A stretch of DNA of 64,000 nucleotides from an uncultured Desulfosoma sp. (lineage in GTDB: Bacteria > Desulfobacterota > Syntrophobacteria > Syntrophobacterales > DSM-9756). The notes beneath the pieces were generated by a model, which did not search any database, had not been told where the DNA came from, and saw nothing but the letters and a program-made list of their open reading frames with translations. Location: NCBI GenBank assembly GCA_937960435.1, contig CALGPN010000018.1, positions 28,655-92,654 on the forward strand, in the 5' to 3' direction. The translations under genes were made by a program, and so were the position numbers. Shown here piece by piece: positions 37,429 through 46,423 of this stretch. The stretch's first letter is position 1. Every line of letters begins with the position of its first letter.

Positions 37429-39396
37429 ATGTGGTATCGATCCCTCGGCTTCAAATTGATTTGTGCCGTGGGCGGGGTGACGGTTTTGGTTTTTGCTGTG
37501 TTTTTCTTCGGAACCTTGCAGACCCAGAGCCGGGAAACCCTGGACGAAATGGTCCGAAGCGTCCATCTGGCCAGTGAGATCGTGCGCCGATCCCTGCGCT
37601 ACGACATGTTGCAGTATCAGCCGGAACGGCTTCATCGCGCCATCGACACCATCGGCGGTCACGAAAGGATCCAAAAAGTCCGGATCTTTAATGCACTGGG
37701 TCGGATTATTTACTCGTCGGACAAAGCTGAAATGGGCGCTTATTTGGACAAATCCGCCGAGCAGTGTTACGCCTGCCATACACGCGAAGAGCCTTTTGAA
37801 CGGTTGGAAACGTCCAAAAGGACGCGCATTTTTCAATCGGAATCCGGGTATCGGGTTCTCGGCATGATCAATCCCATTTACAATGAGCCCGATTGTTTCA
37901 ACGGAGCCTGCCATGTGCATCCGCCGGATCAAAAGGTGCTGGGCGTTTTGGACATCGATGTCAGCTTGGAGGGGATGGACCGGGCTTTGGAGCGCGTGCG
38001 CATGCACATGCTCGTTTTGGCCTGTACAGCGATTTTGGCCATCGCGGCTGTGATCGCCTTCCTGATCCATCGGTTTCTCAACCGCCCTTTGCATCATCTT
38101 TTGCAAGGCATCGAAAGGGTCGGGGCCGGGGATTTGTCCACACCGATTCAGGTGCGATCCCGCGATGAAATCGGAGCCTTGGCACGCTCCTTTAACATCA
38201 TGACGGAGCGCCTGCGCGCCTCGGAAAGGGAACTGCGCGAATCGGAAGCCAAGTATCGGTCCCTTTTCGAGAACGATCCGAACCCCATTTTCGTTGTAGA
38301 TTTGGAAACGTTTCGAATTTTGGATGTCAATATCCGGGCCGTGGAAACGTACGGCTACAGCCGCGACGAGTTTCTGGGGATGTCCTTTCTGGATCTTGCG
38401 GAAGAACGGGATGCGCAAAAGATCGAGGAGTTGGCGACTCAGGCGTGCATCTTTCTTCCCCGCGTTCGACACCGCCGCAAAAGCGGCGACTATCTCTACG
38501 TGAACATTCACTCATGCCCACGACTCCATTTGGGGCGCGACGTGATCATCGCCAACATTGCCGACATTACGGATCGGGTTCAAACGGAAGCCCAACTTAT
38601 CCAAGCGGGGAAAATGGCCACATTGGGAGAAATGTCCGCCGGCGTGGCTCACGAACTGAACCAGCCGTTGAACGCCATCCGGATCGGGTGCGAGTTCTTT
38701 TTGAAAAAGGTGCGTCGTGGCGAACCCATCGACTCGGAGACCCTGACCAAAGTGGCCGTCCATATGGTCCAACAAGTGGAACGGGCTTCGAATATCATTA
38801 ACCACTTGCGTGAGTTCGGCCGGAAATCGGACGCCTTTGAAATGGAACCCGTCGATATCAATCGTCCCATCCAAGACGTGTTTACGGTCCTAGGGCAGCA
38901 GTTTCGGCTGCGACAGATTCGAGTCGAACTGGAACTTTCGGACAACCTCCCCCCTGTTCTGGGGGTGGCCAACCGCTTGGAACAGGTTTTCCTCAATTTG
39001 GTCATGAATGCCCGGGATGCCATGGAGGAACGGCGCCATCGGGGGGACGGAGACGGCGAAGAGATGGTGCTGCGCATTCGATCCTTTCAAGAGGGAGAGC
39101 GCGTTGTGGTCACGGTGAGCGATACCGGCACGGGAATTCCCGAAAGCTATCGGGAACGGATTTTTGAGCCTTTTTTTACGACCAAGGAAGTGGGGCGAGG
39201 CACGGGGTTAGGGCTTTCCATCAGTTATGGGATCGTCAAGGAATGCGGTGGCACCATTGACGTGGACAGTGAGGAAGGTCGGGGAACCACTTTTCGATTG
39301 TCTTTCCCGGCGTTTCGAGCCGCCGACGCCCGGGCCGGTTTTCGTCCCGTTGCCTCCGGTAGAGAGCCGCCGGGGAACGCAAATGAGCGGGAATAG
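37429..39396 (+). CDS. Sensor histidine kinase with periplasmic c-type heme motifs
   Basis: A 655-residue kinase. TM1 8-28; periplasmic domain about 29-190 with C113-Y-A-C116-H117 (classical heme c motif) and C156-x4-C161-H162 (longer CxxxxCH motif known from cytochromes c3); TM2 195-214; HAMP; PAS (about 270-385); HisKA with H408 (GVAHELNQPLNAI); HATPase (VFLNLVMNARDAM, DTGTGIP, GTGLGLSIS). It should sense redox state or a gas through covalent heme. The next gene, 65 bp downstream, is a REC-PAS-kinase that may be its partner. Confidence 0.9.
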   Translation: MWYRSLGFKLICAVGGVTVLVFAVFFFGTLQTQSRETLDEMVRSVHLASEIVRRSLRYDMLQYQPERLHRAIDTIGGHERIQKVRIFNALGRIIYSSDKAEMGAYLDKSAEQCYACHTREEPFERLETSKRTRIFQSESGYRVLGMINPIYNEPDCFNGACHVHPPDQKVLGVLDIDVSLEGMDRALERVRMHMLVLACTAILAIAAVIAFLIHRFLNRPLHHLLQGIERVGAGDLSTPIQVRSRDEIGALARSFNIMTERLRASERELRESEAKYRSLFENDPNPIFVVDLETFRILDVNIRAVETYGYSRDEFLGMSFLDLAEERDAQKIEELATQACIFLPRVRHRRKSGDYLYVNIHSCPRLHLGRDVIIANIADITDRVQTEAQLIQAGKMATLGEMSAGVAHELNQPLNAIRIGCEFFLKKVRRGEPIDSETLTKVAVHMVQQVERASNIINHLREFGRKSDAFEMEPVDINRPIQDVFTVLGQQFRLRQIRVELELSDNLPPVLGVANRLEQVFLNLVMNARDAMEERRHRGDGDGEEMVLRIRSFQEGERVVVTVSDTGTGIPESYRERIFEPFFTTKEVGRGTGLGLSISYGIVKECGGTIDVDSEEGRGTTFRLSFPAFRAADARAGFRPVASGREPPGNANERE

Positions 39397-39461
39397 TTTT
39401 TCGGGGCCTGGGATGGCGCAGGGGAAACCATCATTGTTTCCGTGAAGACGTGGGGTGACCC

Positions 39462-40973
39462 ATGAGAAACGTCTTGGTGGTGGATGACGAAGAGAGCACC
39501 CGCGAATTGTTGTCGCTCAGCCTCCAAAGCGACGGCTACAATGTCTTCTGTGCCGAGGACGGCTTTTGTGCTTTGGGCTTATGCGAAAAACAACTTCCCG
39601 ACATCGTCCTGACGGATATCAAGATGCCGGGCATGGACGGCATTGAACTGCTGCGCCGCCTCAAGCACCTGAACCCTGAGATCGAGGTCATCATGATCAC
39701 GGGCCACGGTCAGATGGAGCTGGCCATACAGGCGCTGCAGTTGGAGGCCTCGGATTTCATCAACAAACCCATCAGCGACAAGGCCTTGAGTGTCGCCCTT
39801 CAGCGTGCGGAACAGAAGATCTGGATGCGCGAAAAGCTTCGGGAATACACGGAAAACCTGGAGTGCATGCTCAAGCAGGCCACGGACGAGGTCCGCAAAC
39901 GCTACGATTTCGAACACCGCCTCGTCCATACATCCATGGACGGCATCATCGCTAACGATCGGGAAGGCAACATCATTCTTTTCAGTGAAGGGGCGTCCCG
40001 AATTTATGGGTACAGTCGGGAGGAGGCGCTCTGCGGTCTGAAGGTGTCGTCCCTTTACCCGGAAGGGGAAGCGCGCCGCGTCAAAAAGATGATTTACTCT
40101 CAGGAATACGGCGGGCCGGGCCGACTCATCAACTTCGAGACGACCGCCCGCACGAAGGACGGCCGTTTGGTGCCCATCCTCCTTTCCGCGACGATCCTTT
40201 ACGAAGACGACCAGGAAGTGGGCACTGTGGGTTATTTCAAGGATCTCACGGAGGTCAAGGAGCTGCAGGCGCGCCTCTTGGAGCAGACCAGGCTCGCGGC
40301 CATCGGAGAAGCCATGGCCGAAGTGGCCCACGGCGTCAAAAACATTCTCTATGGGATGAAACTCGGGGCGTACATGGTGGAAAAGGCCTTGGACCAGCCC
40401 GATCCGGAACGGCTCCGGAAAGGGTGGCGCATGGTGCGCCAAAACATGGACCGAATCGCCCGCCTCAGCCTGGAAATGTTGGATTATGCGCGAGGCAAGA
40501 GCCGGCGCCGGGAAGCGATCCCCGTCAATGAGATCGTCGAAGACGTTTGTCGGGAACTGGAAAGTCGGGCTCAGGAGGTGGGCGCTGAAATTCTTAGGGA
40601 CCTCACCTGCGATCTGCCTTATCTTTTCGGCGATCCGGAGGCTTTCCATGCCTGCGTGCTCAATCTGGTGACCAACGCCCTGGAAGCCTTCGGGCAAGAT
40701 ACGGCGGTGCGGCGAGTAACGGTGAGGACCTCCCTGCCGGAGGGCCGATGGATCGGCGTGGATGTGACGGATACGGGGCGCGGGATCCCTCCCGAAGTGC
40801 AGGACAAGGTGTTTCGGCCTCTTTTTACCACGAAAGGGGCTCGAGGCACGGGCCTGGGCCTTGCCATCACCCAGAAACTTGTCACCGAACTGGGCGGAAC
40901 CGTTACCTTTCACACAGAACCCGGCCACGGGACCACATTCACCATGCGCTTTCCCGTCCACAGCCCCGAATGA
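39462..40973 (+). CDS. REC-PAS-histidine kinase
   Basis: A 503-residue soluble hybrid: receiver with D52 (LTDIKMPGMDG), helical linker, PAS (about 145-265, DGIIANDREGNIILFSEGASRIYGYSREEA), HisKA-like region with H290 (MAEVAHGVKNILYG) and HATPase (VLNLVTNALEAF, DTGRGIP, GTGLGLAIT). The phospho-His sits in HGVKN rather than the usual HELRNP, a variant subclass. No effector domain. Placed directly after the heme kinase, it probably receives its phosphate. Confidence 0.9.
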   Translation: MRNVLVVDDEESTRELLSLSLQSDGYNVFCAEDGFCALGLCEKQLPDIVLTDIKMPGMDGIELLRRLKHLNPEIEVIMITGHGQMELAIQALQLEASDFINKPISDKALSVALQRAEQKIWMREKLREYTENLECMLKQATDEVRKRYDFEHRLVHTSMDGIIANDREGNIILFSEGASRIYGYSREEALCGLKVSSLYPEGEARRVKKMIYSQEYGGPGRLINFETTARTKDGRLVPILLSATILYEDDQEVGTVGYFKDLTEVKELQARLLEQTRLAAIGEAMAEVAHGVKNILYGMKLGAYMVEKALDQPDPERLRKGWRMVRQNMDRIARLSLEMLDYARGKSRRREAIPVNEIVEDVCRELESRAQEVGAEILRDLTCDLPYLFGDPEAFHACVLNLVTNALEAFGQDTAVRRVTVRTSLPEGRWIGVDVTDTGRGIPPEVQDKVFRPLFTTKGARGTGLGLAITQKLVTELGGTVTFHTEPGHGTTFTMRFPVHSPE

Positions 40974-41174
40974 TGCCGATGAACAATGGGGTGAGCACGC
41001 GGACCCTGTCCATAAAGAGCAAAAGGTTCATCGGAAGAGAGATCTCTGACCCGGGGCCCAGGCGAGCAGGCAGCGGGCTGAAAGAAGCGGAGCAAAGAGA
41101 GAAACAGGGACCTCCCGCCCGGACGGATAGAAAGTTCGCCCAGGTGTGCCATGGGGTGCCACAGTACGGCCGCG

Positions 41175-42440
41175 TCAAAACCTGTCGGCAAACCGGTTGG
41201 GGTCCAGTGCCGTGCCGAGGGGGTCGGGCAGGGGCCGGCCTTCGGCGAGAAGTGCCGTGAGTTCCCCTGTGACGGGGCCCAGAAACATGCCTTTGGTGGC
41301 ATGTCCGGCGGCGACCAGAAGGTTTCGAGGTCGGCGCATGCGGCCGATGACCGGGAGGCCGTCGGGAGTGCACGGGCGGAATCCTCGCCAGATTTCCCGA
41401 ACGGCGCCGTGCGCCGAGTCCGGCAGGTAGGTTTTCATGTCTCGTTCCATGGCGCGCAGGCGCCGCAGAGAGACGGAATCGTCAAAGCCGCAAAGGTCCA
41501 AGACGCCGGCTAGGCGCAAAGACGACCCCAGAGGGGTGACGGCCACACGGGCCTCTTCCAGGAGAATCGGGCGGAAAACCGGAAGAGTCGGGGCGTCGTA
41601 CGTGATGCTGAATCCTTTGGCCGGCTCGACGGGAATTGGACATCCCATGCGGCGGGCCATGAGGCCGGTCCATGCCCCGGCGGCCAGGACGAACTGATGG
41701 CCCCGAAGGGATCCGCGACTGGTCCAGAGCGAGACAATGGCGCCTCGAGATGTTTCGGCGCCGAAAACTTCCGTTTCCTCCAGGATGAAAACTCCCCGAT
41801 CCCGAACAGTTTTCGCCAGGTAATCGATAAAGGCCGAGGGATTCAGGCTTCCATCGGGTTCCTGGAGAATCCCGCCAACGCAGCGAGGCCCCAAGGCGGG
41901 TTCGAGGCGGTGCACGGCGTCGGCGTCCAGGACCTGAGCCGGCCGCCCGGCGCGGTTCAGGGCTTCCGCCTCTTCCGAAGCCTGTCGGAAAGCCTTCTCG
42001 GTGGCGTAGACGCAGAGAAGGCCCTTTCGGGCATAATCGTATGACGAACCTCCTTCCTGGGCGAGGGCATCGTGGAGGGTTGTGCTTCGATCGGCGAGGT
42101 CCCGATAGACGGCGACGGCTTTCGCCACATGCTCCGCCGTGCAATGTCGGGCAAAACGCGCAAGCCACAGGAGGCGACGCCCGTTGCCCGTCAACGCGAT
42201 GGAAAAGGGGCCGACAGGGTTGAAAAGGTGTCGCAAACCCTCCTTCAAATTTGCCGGGGAACACAAAGGCTGCAGATGGGACGGGACGATGAGGCCCGCA
42301 TTGCCGTAGGAACTCCCGCAAGGGATCCTTCCCTTTTCTAAAACGACGACCGATGCCCCTTTCTGAGCCAGGTAATAGCTCGTCATCAGTCCCATCACCC
42401 CACCGCCCACAACAATCACGTCCGCTTTCGGTGTTTCCAT
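41175..42440 (-). CDS. FAD-dependent amino-acid dehydrogenase (DadA/glycine-oxidase family)
   Basis: A 421-residue DAO-superfamily flavoprotein with N-terminal dinucleotide motif DVIVVGGGVMGLMTSYYLAQKGASVVVLEKG, then GSSYGNAGLI, and the C-terminal FAD signature (RPCTPDGLPVIGR … AAGHATKGMFLGPVTG). It resembles D-amino-acid dehydrogenase DadA. The frame is open 13 codons upstream; ATG 42440 fits the family N-terminus. It is divergent from the alanine dehydrogenase at 42806, suggesting a D-/L-alanine catabolic pair, though the substrate is not proven. Confidence 0.85.
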   Translation of the reverse strand: METPKADVIVVGGGVMGLMTSYYLAQKGASVVVLEKGRIPCGSSYGNAGLIVPSHLQPLCSPANLKEGLRHLFNPVGPFSIALTGNGRRLLWLARFARHCTAEHVAKAVAVYRDLADRSTTLHDALAQEGGSSYDYARKGLLCVYATEKAFRQASEEAEALNRAGRPAQVLDADAVHRLEPALGPRCVGGILQEPDGSLNPSAFIDYLAKTVRDRGVFILEETEVFGAETSRGAIVSLWTSRGSLRGHQFVLAAGAWTGLMARRMGCPIPVEPAKGFSITYDAPTLPVFRPILLEEARVAVTPLGSSLRLAGVLDLCGFDDSVSLRRLRAMERDMKTYLPDSAHGAVREIWRGFRPCTPDGLPVIGRMRRPRNLLVAAGHATKGMFLGPVTGELTALLAEGRPLPDPLGTALDPNRFADRF

Positions 42441-42571
42441 GGTGCTCGTGCCTCTTTGTCTTCGGTTGATGAAAAACATGTATGCTCTGCTTTGCGCCTG
42501 AAACCGGCGGATATCCTGTCAGGTTCCGGAGACGTTGTCGAGAGCTTGCGGAGCCTTGATGCAGGCGGTCG

Positions 42572-42598
42572 GTTGGGGTGAGCGCAGCGAACCCCAAC
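42572..42598. repeat. REP-like palindrome copy D
   Basis: GTTGGGGT - GAGCGCAGCGA - ACCCCAAC, identical 27-bp core to copy A, 25 kb away, preceded by CGG and not by the GTAG seen at copy A. Confidence 0.9.
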
Positions 42599-42631
42599 GC
42601 CAAGGGTGACCGATAACATGAGGGTACTTTG

Positions 42632-42652
42632 GGGCGGGCACAAGGCCCTCCC
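42632..42652. repeat. GGGCGGGC palindrome, imperfect copy
   Basis: GGGCGGGC-ACAAG-GCCCTCCC: same loop and left arm as the copy at 42695, with one mismatch in the right arm. Confidence 0.75.
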
Positions 42653-42694
42653 CTACACATGCAGGCGAATACAAAGGGCGCCCCGATAATTGGT

Positions 42695-42715
42695 GGGCGG
42701 GCACAAGGCCCGCCC
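42695..42715. repeat. GGGCGGGC palindrome, perfect copy
   Basis: GGGCGGGC-ACAAG-GCCCGCCC, 8-bp perfect stem with a 5-nt loop, 63 bp after the imperfect copy. Confidence 0.8.
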
Positions 42716-42805
42716 TGACGGATTTGTCGCGGCATTCCTGATCCGCTTTGCAAAGGGGGGACCGGCTTGCTATAGAGGTCTTCGGGGAAGGCAAAGGAGG
42801 TTTTG

Positions 42806-43981
42806 ATGCGAATCGGTCTTTTGAAGGAAACGAAACCGGAAGAATTTCGTGTGGCGCTGACCCCGGAGTTCGCGCGGGAGCTTATCGCAGCGGGCCACGC
42901 GTTCACCGTCCAGCGGGGTGCCGGTGTTGGTGCGGGTTTTGCCGACGAGGCCTATGCGGCTGCCGGTGCACAGGTGGCCGATTCCGCCGAAGAGGTGGCC
43001 CGGGAAGCCGACCTGGTCCTCAAGGTAAAAGAACCCATCGAAGAAGAATTTCCCCTCTTTCGTGAAGGGCACATTCTTTTCGCGTACCTCCACAGCGAAA
43101 CCCGCCCGAAACTCGTGGACATGCTGCTCAACAGACGCCTCACCGCCATCGCCTTCGAAAACGTGCGTGACGCCGACGGTTCGCAGCCGATGCTGCGGCC
43201 CATGAGCGTGATCGCCGGACAGCAGGCGGTGTTTCAGGGGATGCAGTTTCTGTGGAACCATCGAGGGGGCGCGGGCGTGAGCCTCGTGGCCTATCCGGGT
43301 CTGGACCGACCCATCGTGGTGGTGCTCGGGGCGGGGGAGGCTGGCTGGCATGCCGCGCAGGTCGCAGCGTCTTTGGGCGCCTTGGTCCACGTTTTTGAAA
43401 TCCAGGGGAAACGCATCCGCTCTTTATGGGAAACCGCTCCGCCCAATGTGATCTTTCGCCGCATCCACGGTGATCGCCCGGACACGGCCTTGGAGGAAGC
43501 CGTTCTCCGTGCCGACATGGTGGTGAACACGGCCACCATCCCGCCTCAGAGTGAACACCACCTTATCGACCGCTCCCTGGTGCGGCGCATGAAAAAGGGC
43601 AGCGTCATTGTGGATGTTACGGCGAATCTCCGAGGGGCCGTGGAAACCATCGACCGATACACGACTCATGCCGATCCGGTCTGGGTTGTGGACGGGGTCG
43701 TCCATTATGCCGTCACCAACATTCCCGGGACCGTGGCCCGCACGGCGTCCCGGGCGCTGGCCATGGAAGTTTTTCCTTACTTGAGGGTTCTGGCCGACCA
43801 TGGTATCCCGGAAGCGTTCCGCATCGACCCCGGCCTGCTCGAAGGGGTGACGGCCATGGGTGGGCTTCTCACGTGGCATGAGGCGGGTCGATTTCAAAGG
43901 CGCCCGTGGGTTTCCCCACAAGAAGCCGCCTCACAGCTTTGGGGCTTTGAAGCTCCTGGGTTCCTTGCGAATCGGGCGTGA
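42806..43981 (+). CDS. ald: Alanine dehydrogenase
   Basis: A 391-residue NAD-dependent enzyme interconverting L-alanine and pyruvate plus ammonia. Signatures: N-terminal MRIGLLKETKPEEFRVALTP, catalytic Lys/His region LKVKEPIEEEF and FAYLHSE, MSVIAGQQAVFQGM, Rossmann loop VVVLGAGEAGWHAA, and DVTANLRGAVET. AAAGGAGG precedes ATG 42806. It is slightly longer than the usual ~370 residues. It heads a plus-strand run with an amino-acid ABC transporter starting 71 bp later. Confidence 0.94.
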   Translation: MRIGLLKETKPEEFRVALTPEFARELIAAGHAFTVQRGAGVGAGFADEAYAAAGAQVADSAEEVAREADLVLKVKEPIEEEFPLFREGHILFAYLHSETRPKLVDMLLNRRLTAIAFENVRDADGSQPMLRPMSVIAGQQAVFQGMQFLWNHRGGAGVSLVAYPGLDRPIVVVLGAGEAGWHAAQVAASLGALVHVFEIQGKRIRSLWETAPPNVIFRRIHGDRPDTALEEAVLRADMVVNTATIPPQSEHHLIDRSLVRRMKKGSVIVDVTANLRGAVETIDRYTTHADPVWVVDGVVHYAVTNIPGTVARTASRALAMEVFPYLRVLADHGIPEAFRIDPGLLEGVTAMGGLLTWHEAGRFQRRPWVSPQEAASQLWGFEAPGFLANRA

Positions 43982-44052
43982 CGCAGGGTTCCGGCACGGA
44001 CTTCACGGGCTGCCGGGACACATGTTCCCCACCGTGATCCAAGGAGGAAAGG

Positions 44053-44862
44053 ATGGCACAAAGGCGCAAAGGTTTCATGGCGGCATTGGCGGTCATGGCC
44101 CTGCTGGTGGGCTTCGCTCTGCCGGCGGCGGCGGACACTCTGGAAGAAATCGTGCAACGCGGGGAGCTCCGTGTTGCGGTCCAGACTCAAGGGCCTCCCT
44201 TCAGTTTCGTGGACAAAAACGGCGTGCGCACAGGGAGTTCCGTGGAATTCTGTAAACTCATGGCGGAAGAGATGGGCGTCAAGGTCACCTTTCTGGACTA
44301 CGACTGGGACGGGCTGATCCCGGCGCTCCTGTCCAAAAAGGCGGATATCTTGGCCGCGGACATGACGGCGACCCTCAAACGGGCTCTGAAGGTTTCCTTC
44401 ACGGACCCCTTCTACTACACCGGCGCCGTGGTCTTTACCAAGAAGGGCAAGGGAGCGAACTTTAGGACCGTTGAGGATTGCAACAAGGAAAACGTGACGA
44501 TCGCCGTGTTGCTGGGGAGTACCGGAGAGGCCGAAGCCAAGCGCTTTTTCCCCAAAGCCAACATTAAATCTTATAAGGGCGGCGGCCCGCTTGTCATCAA
44601 TGCCGTGCTTTCGGGTCATGCGGATATCGGCGTCAATGACGAGACGGCCGTGATCGGCCAGATGCAGGAATTCCCGCCGGACAGCATCGAGATCCTTCCC
44701 ATTCGCCTGACCAAGCAGCCTTTGGCTTTTGCCGTGCGCCCCGAAGACACGCATCTTTTGCAATGGATCAACCTTTTCTTCGCGTGGATCAAGGAAGACG
44801 GCCGCTACGACGCCAATATCCATTACTGGGTGAAGACGCTGGATTGGAAGAAGGATCACTAG
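44053..44862 (+). CDS. Amino-acid ABC transporter substrate-binding protein
   Basis: A 269-residue periplasmic solute-binding protein (family 3). Signal peptide residues 1-27 (MAQRRKGFMAALAVMALLVGF…AAA). The mature part shows LEEIVQRGELRVAVQTQGPPFSF, EFCKLMAEEMGVKVTFLDYDWDGLIPALLSKKADILAADMTAT, and ends with WVKTLDWKKDH. It is co-directional with ald and two permease genes, suggesting uptake of alanine or a similar amino acid. Confidence 0.93.
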   Translation: MAQRRKGFMAALAVMALLVGFALPAAADTLEEIVQRGELRVAVQTQGPPFSFVDKNGVRTGSSVEFCKLMAEEMGVKVTFLDYDWDGLIPALLSKKADILAADMTATLKRALKVSFTDPFYYTGAVVFTKKGKGANFRTVEDCNKENVTIAVLLGSTGEAEAKRFFPKANIKSYKGGGPLVINAVLSGHADIGVNDETAVIGQMQEFPPDSIEILPIRLTKQPLAFAVRPEDTHLLQWINLFFAWIKEDGRYDANIHYWVKTLDWKKDH

Positions 44863-44934
44863 CCCCAAGGCCGTACGCATCGGGCCTCCGGAGACGACGC
44901 CCCGTCGTCCGATCTTTGAGGAAGCCGAACGGGC

Positions 44935-45603
44935 ATGCTGGAAGCGTTCAACTTTCGCGTTCTTTTTGATTACCTGCCGCTTTTCCTCAGGGGACTCTGG
45001 GCGACCGCATGGATTTCCGCCGTTTCGCTTGTCGGGGCGCTCGTCGTGGGAATTGCCGCCTGCGGCGGGCGCCTTTCGCGATTTCCCATGCTTTCCCGTT
45101 GTGCCGGCGCCTACATCGAAGCCATCCGCTCGACACCCCTTCTGGCGCAAATCTATTTCCTCTATTTCGGTTTGCCCACTTTGGGATTTCGGCTGCCCGA
45201 ATACCAGACGGGCATCTTGGCTCTGTCGCTCAACAGCGGCGCTTACATGGCGGAAATCATCCGCGCAGGGGTTCTATCCGTGTCCCGGGGCCAAATCGAG
45301 GCGGGCTTGGCGTTCGGCCTGAGTTATTTTCAGCGCATGCGCTACATCGTGTTGCCCCAGGCCTTGGGGATCACCATTCCCCCGCTTCTAGGGCAGGCCA
45401 TCGTGCTCGTCAAAGACAGCGCCTTGCTGTCGCTCATTTCCGTCTTTGAGCTGACCCGGGCCGGGCAGATCATCACCTCGGAACGGTTCATGCCTGCGGA
45501 AGGGTTTTTCACCACGGCGCTCCTTTACCTCGGCGTCTACTATGCCCTCAAAGCCTTCAGTTCATGGTGGCAGAAACGGCTCATCTATGTGCAGGCGATC
45601 TAG
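44935..45603 (+). CDS. Amino-acid ABC transporter permease
   Basis: A 222-residue HisM/GlnP-type inner-membrane protein with about five TM helices. The EAA loop that contacts the ATPase is EAGLAFGLSYFQRMRYIVLPQA (about residues 122-143), and RSTPLLAQIYFLYFGLP is family-typical. It pairs with the second permease 45 bp downstream to form the channel. Confidence 0.93.
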   Translation: MLEAFNFRVLFDYLPLFLRGLWATAWISAVSLVGALVVGIAACGGRLSRFPMLSRCAGAYIEAIRSTPLLAQIYFLYFGLPTLGFRLPEYQTGILALSLNSGAYMAEIIRAGVLSVSRGQIEAGLAFGLSYFQRMRYIVLPQALGITIPPLLGQAIVLVKDSALLSLISVFELTRAGQIITSERFMPAEGFFTTALLYLGVYYALKAFSSWWQKRLIYVQAI

Positions 45604-45648
45604 GCGCCTGGTCGGCGTCAAGAGCCTTTTTTCTCGGAAACCCGGTCC

Positions 45649-46323
45649 ATGTCCATGTGGCTTTTCTATCTTGAACGATTGATTCAGGCGTTCCCGTTTT
45701 TTCTCAAGGGCCTTTGGATGACCGTGGCCGTCTCGGGCCTGAGCCTCATCCTGGGGACGTTGCTGGGTTTTGCCGCGGGGATTGCCCGGGCCTCACGGGT
45801 CAAGGTCCTTGGTTTCCTGCTCTTTGCTTATGTGGATTTCATGCGGGGGACGCCCTTTCTTGTCCAGGTGTTCATCGTCTTTTTCATTCTTCCGGAATGG
45901 GGCCTGCATCTCAGCGCCTTTAAAGCCGCCACGGTGAGTCTCACCTTCTACGCCGGGGCATACATCTGCGAAATCGTCTCCGGCGGCATCTCCGCCGTCC
46001 CGCCCGGGCAAATGGAAGCGGCCAAGGCCTCCGGATTGACGTGGGTCCAGCGCATGCGTTACGTCATCATGCCTCAGGCCATGAAGACGATTCTTCCTCC
46101 GCTGGTGGGCCAATACGTGCTGCTCATAAAGGATTCTTCCGTGGTGTCCGTCATCGGGGTGACGGATGTGACGCGCGTCGGGTGGTTTACCGTGCAGCGC
46201 ATCCCGGAAGGGCTCATGGTCTTCGGGCTGGTGGGGCTTCTGTATTTCGTCGTCTGCTATCCCCTCATTCGTGTTTCCAACGCGTTGGAAAAGAAGCTGC
46301 GCACCGACAGTCACGGATTGTAA
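45649..46323 (+). CDS. Amino-acid ABC transporter permease (second)
   Basis: A 224-residue permease of the same family as its neighbour: RGTPFLVQVFIVFFILPEWG, EAA loop EAAKASGLTWVQRMRYVIMPQA, and LLIKDSSVVSVIGV. No ATPase gene follows; the next gene is convergent at 46424. The ATP-binding subunit must be encoded elsewhere or shared. Confidence 0.93.
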   Translation: MSMWLFYLERLIQAFPFFLKGLWMTVAVSGLSLILGTLLGFAAGIARASRVKVLGFLLFAYVDFMRGTPFLVQVFIVFFILPEWGLHLSAFKAATVSLTFYAGAYICEIVSGGISAVPPGQMEAAKASGLTWVQRMRYVIMPQAMKTILPPLVGQYVLLIKDSSVVSVIGVTDVTRVGWFTVQRIPEGLMVFGLVGLLYFVVCYPLIRVSNALEKKLRTDSHGL

Positions 46324-46423
46324 AACCTAAGCTGCTTTCGTAAATCCCTCCTCGTGTCTTGGGTTTAGGCCGAGAAGGTCGCAGAGTTCGGGAGTTGAAT
46401 AATCGCAAGATTTTTTCGGCCTC

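Larger units (their letters stand above)
42441..42805. other. Gene-free divergent gap between dadA-like gene and ald
   Basis: 365 bp without a credible gene. It contains REP-like copy D (42572-42598) and two copies of a GGGCGGGC…GCCC palindrome (42632 and 42695). Any promoters for the two divergent genes must lie between and around these repeats. Confidence 0.65.

Noticed and set aside
42572..42715. Repeat cluster as a CRISPR array
   Set aside because: Only two or three palindromes of different families, no regular spacers and no cas genes.
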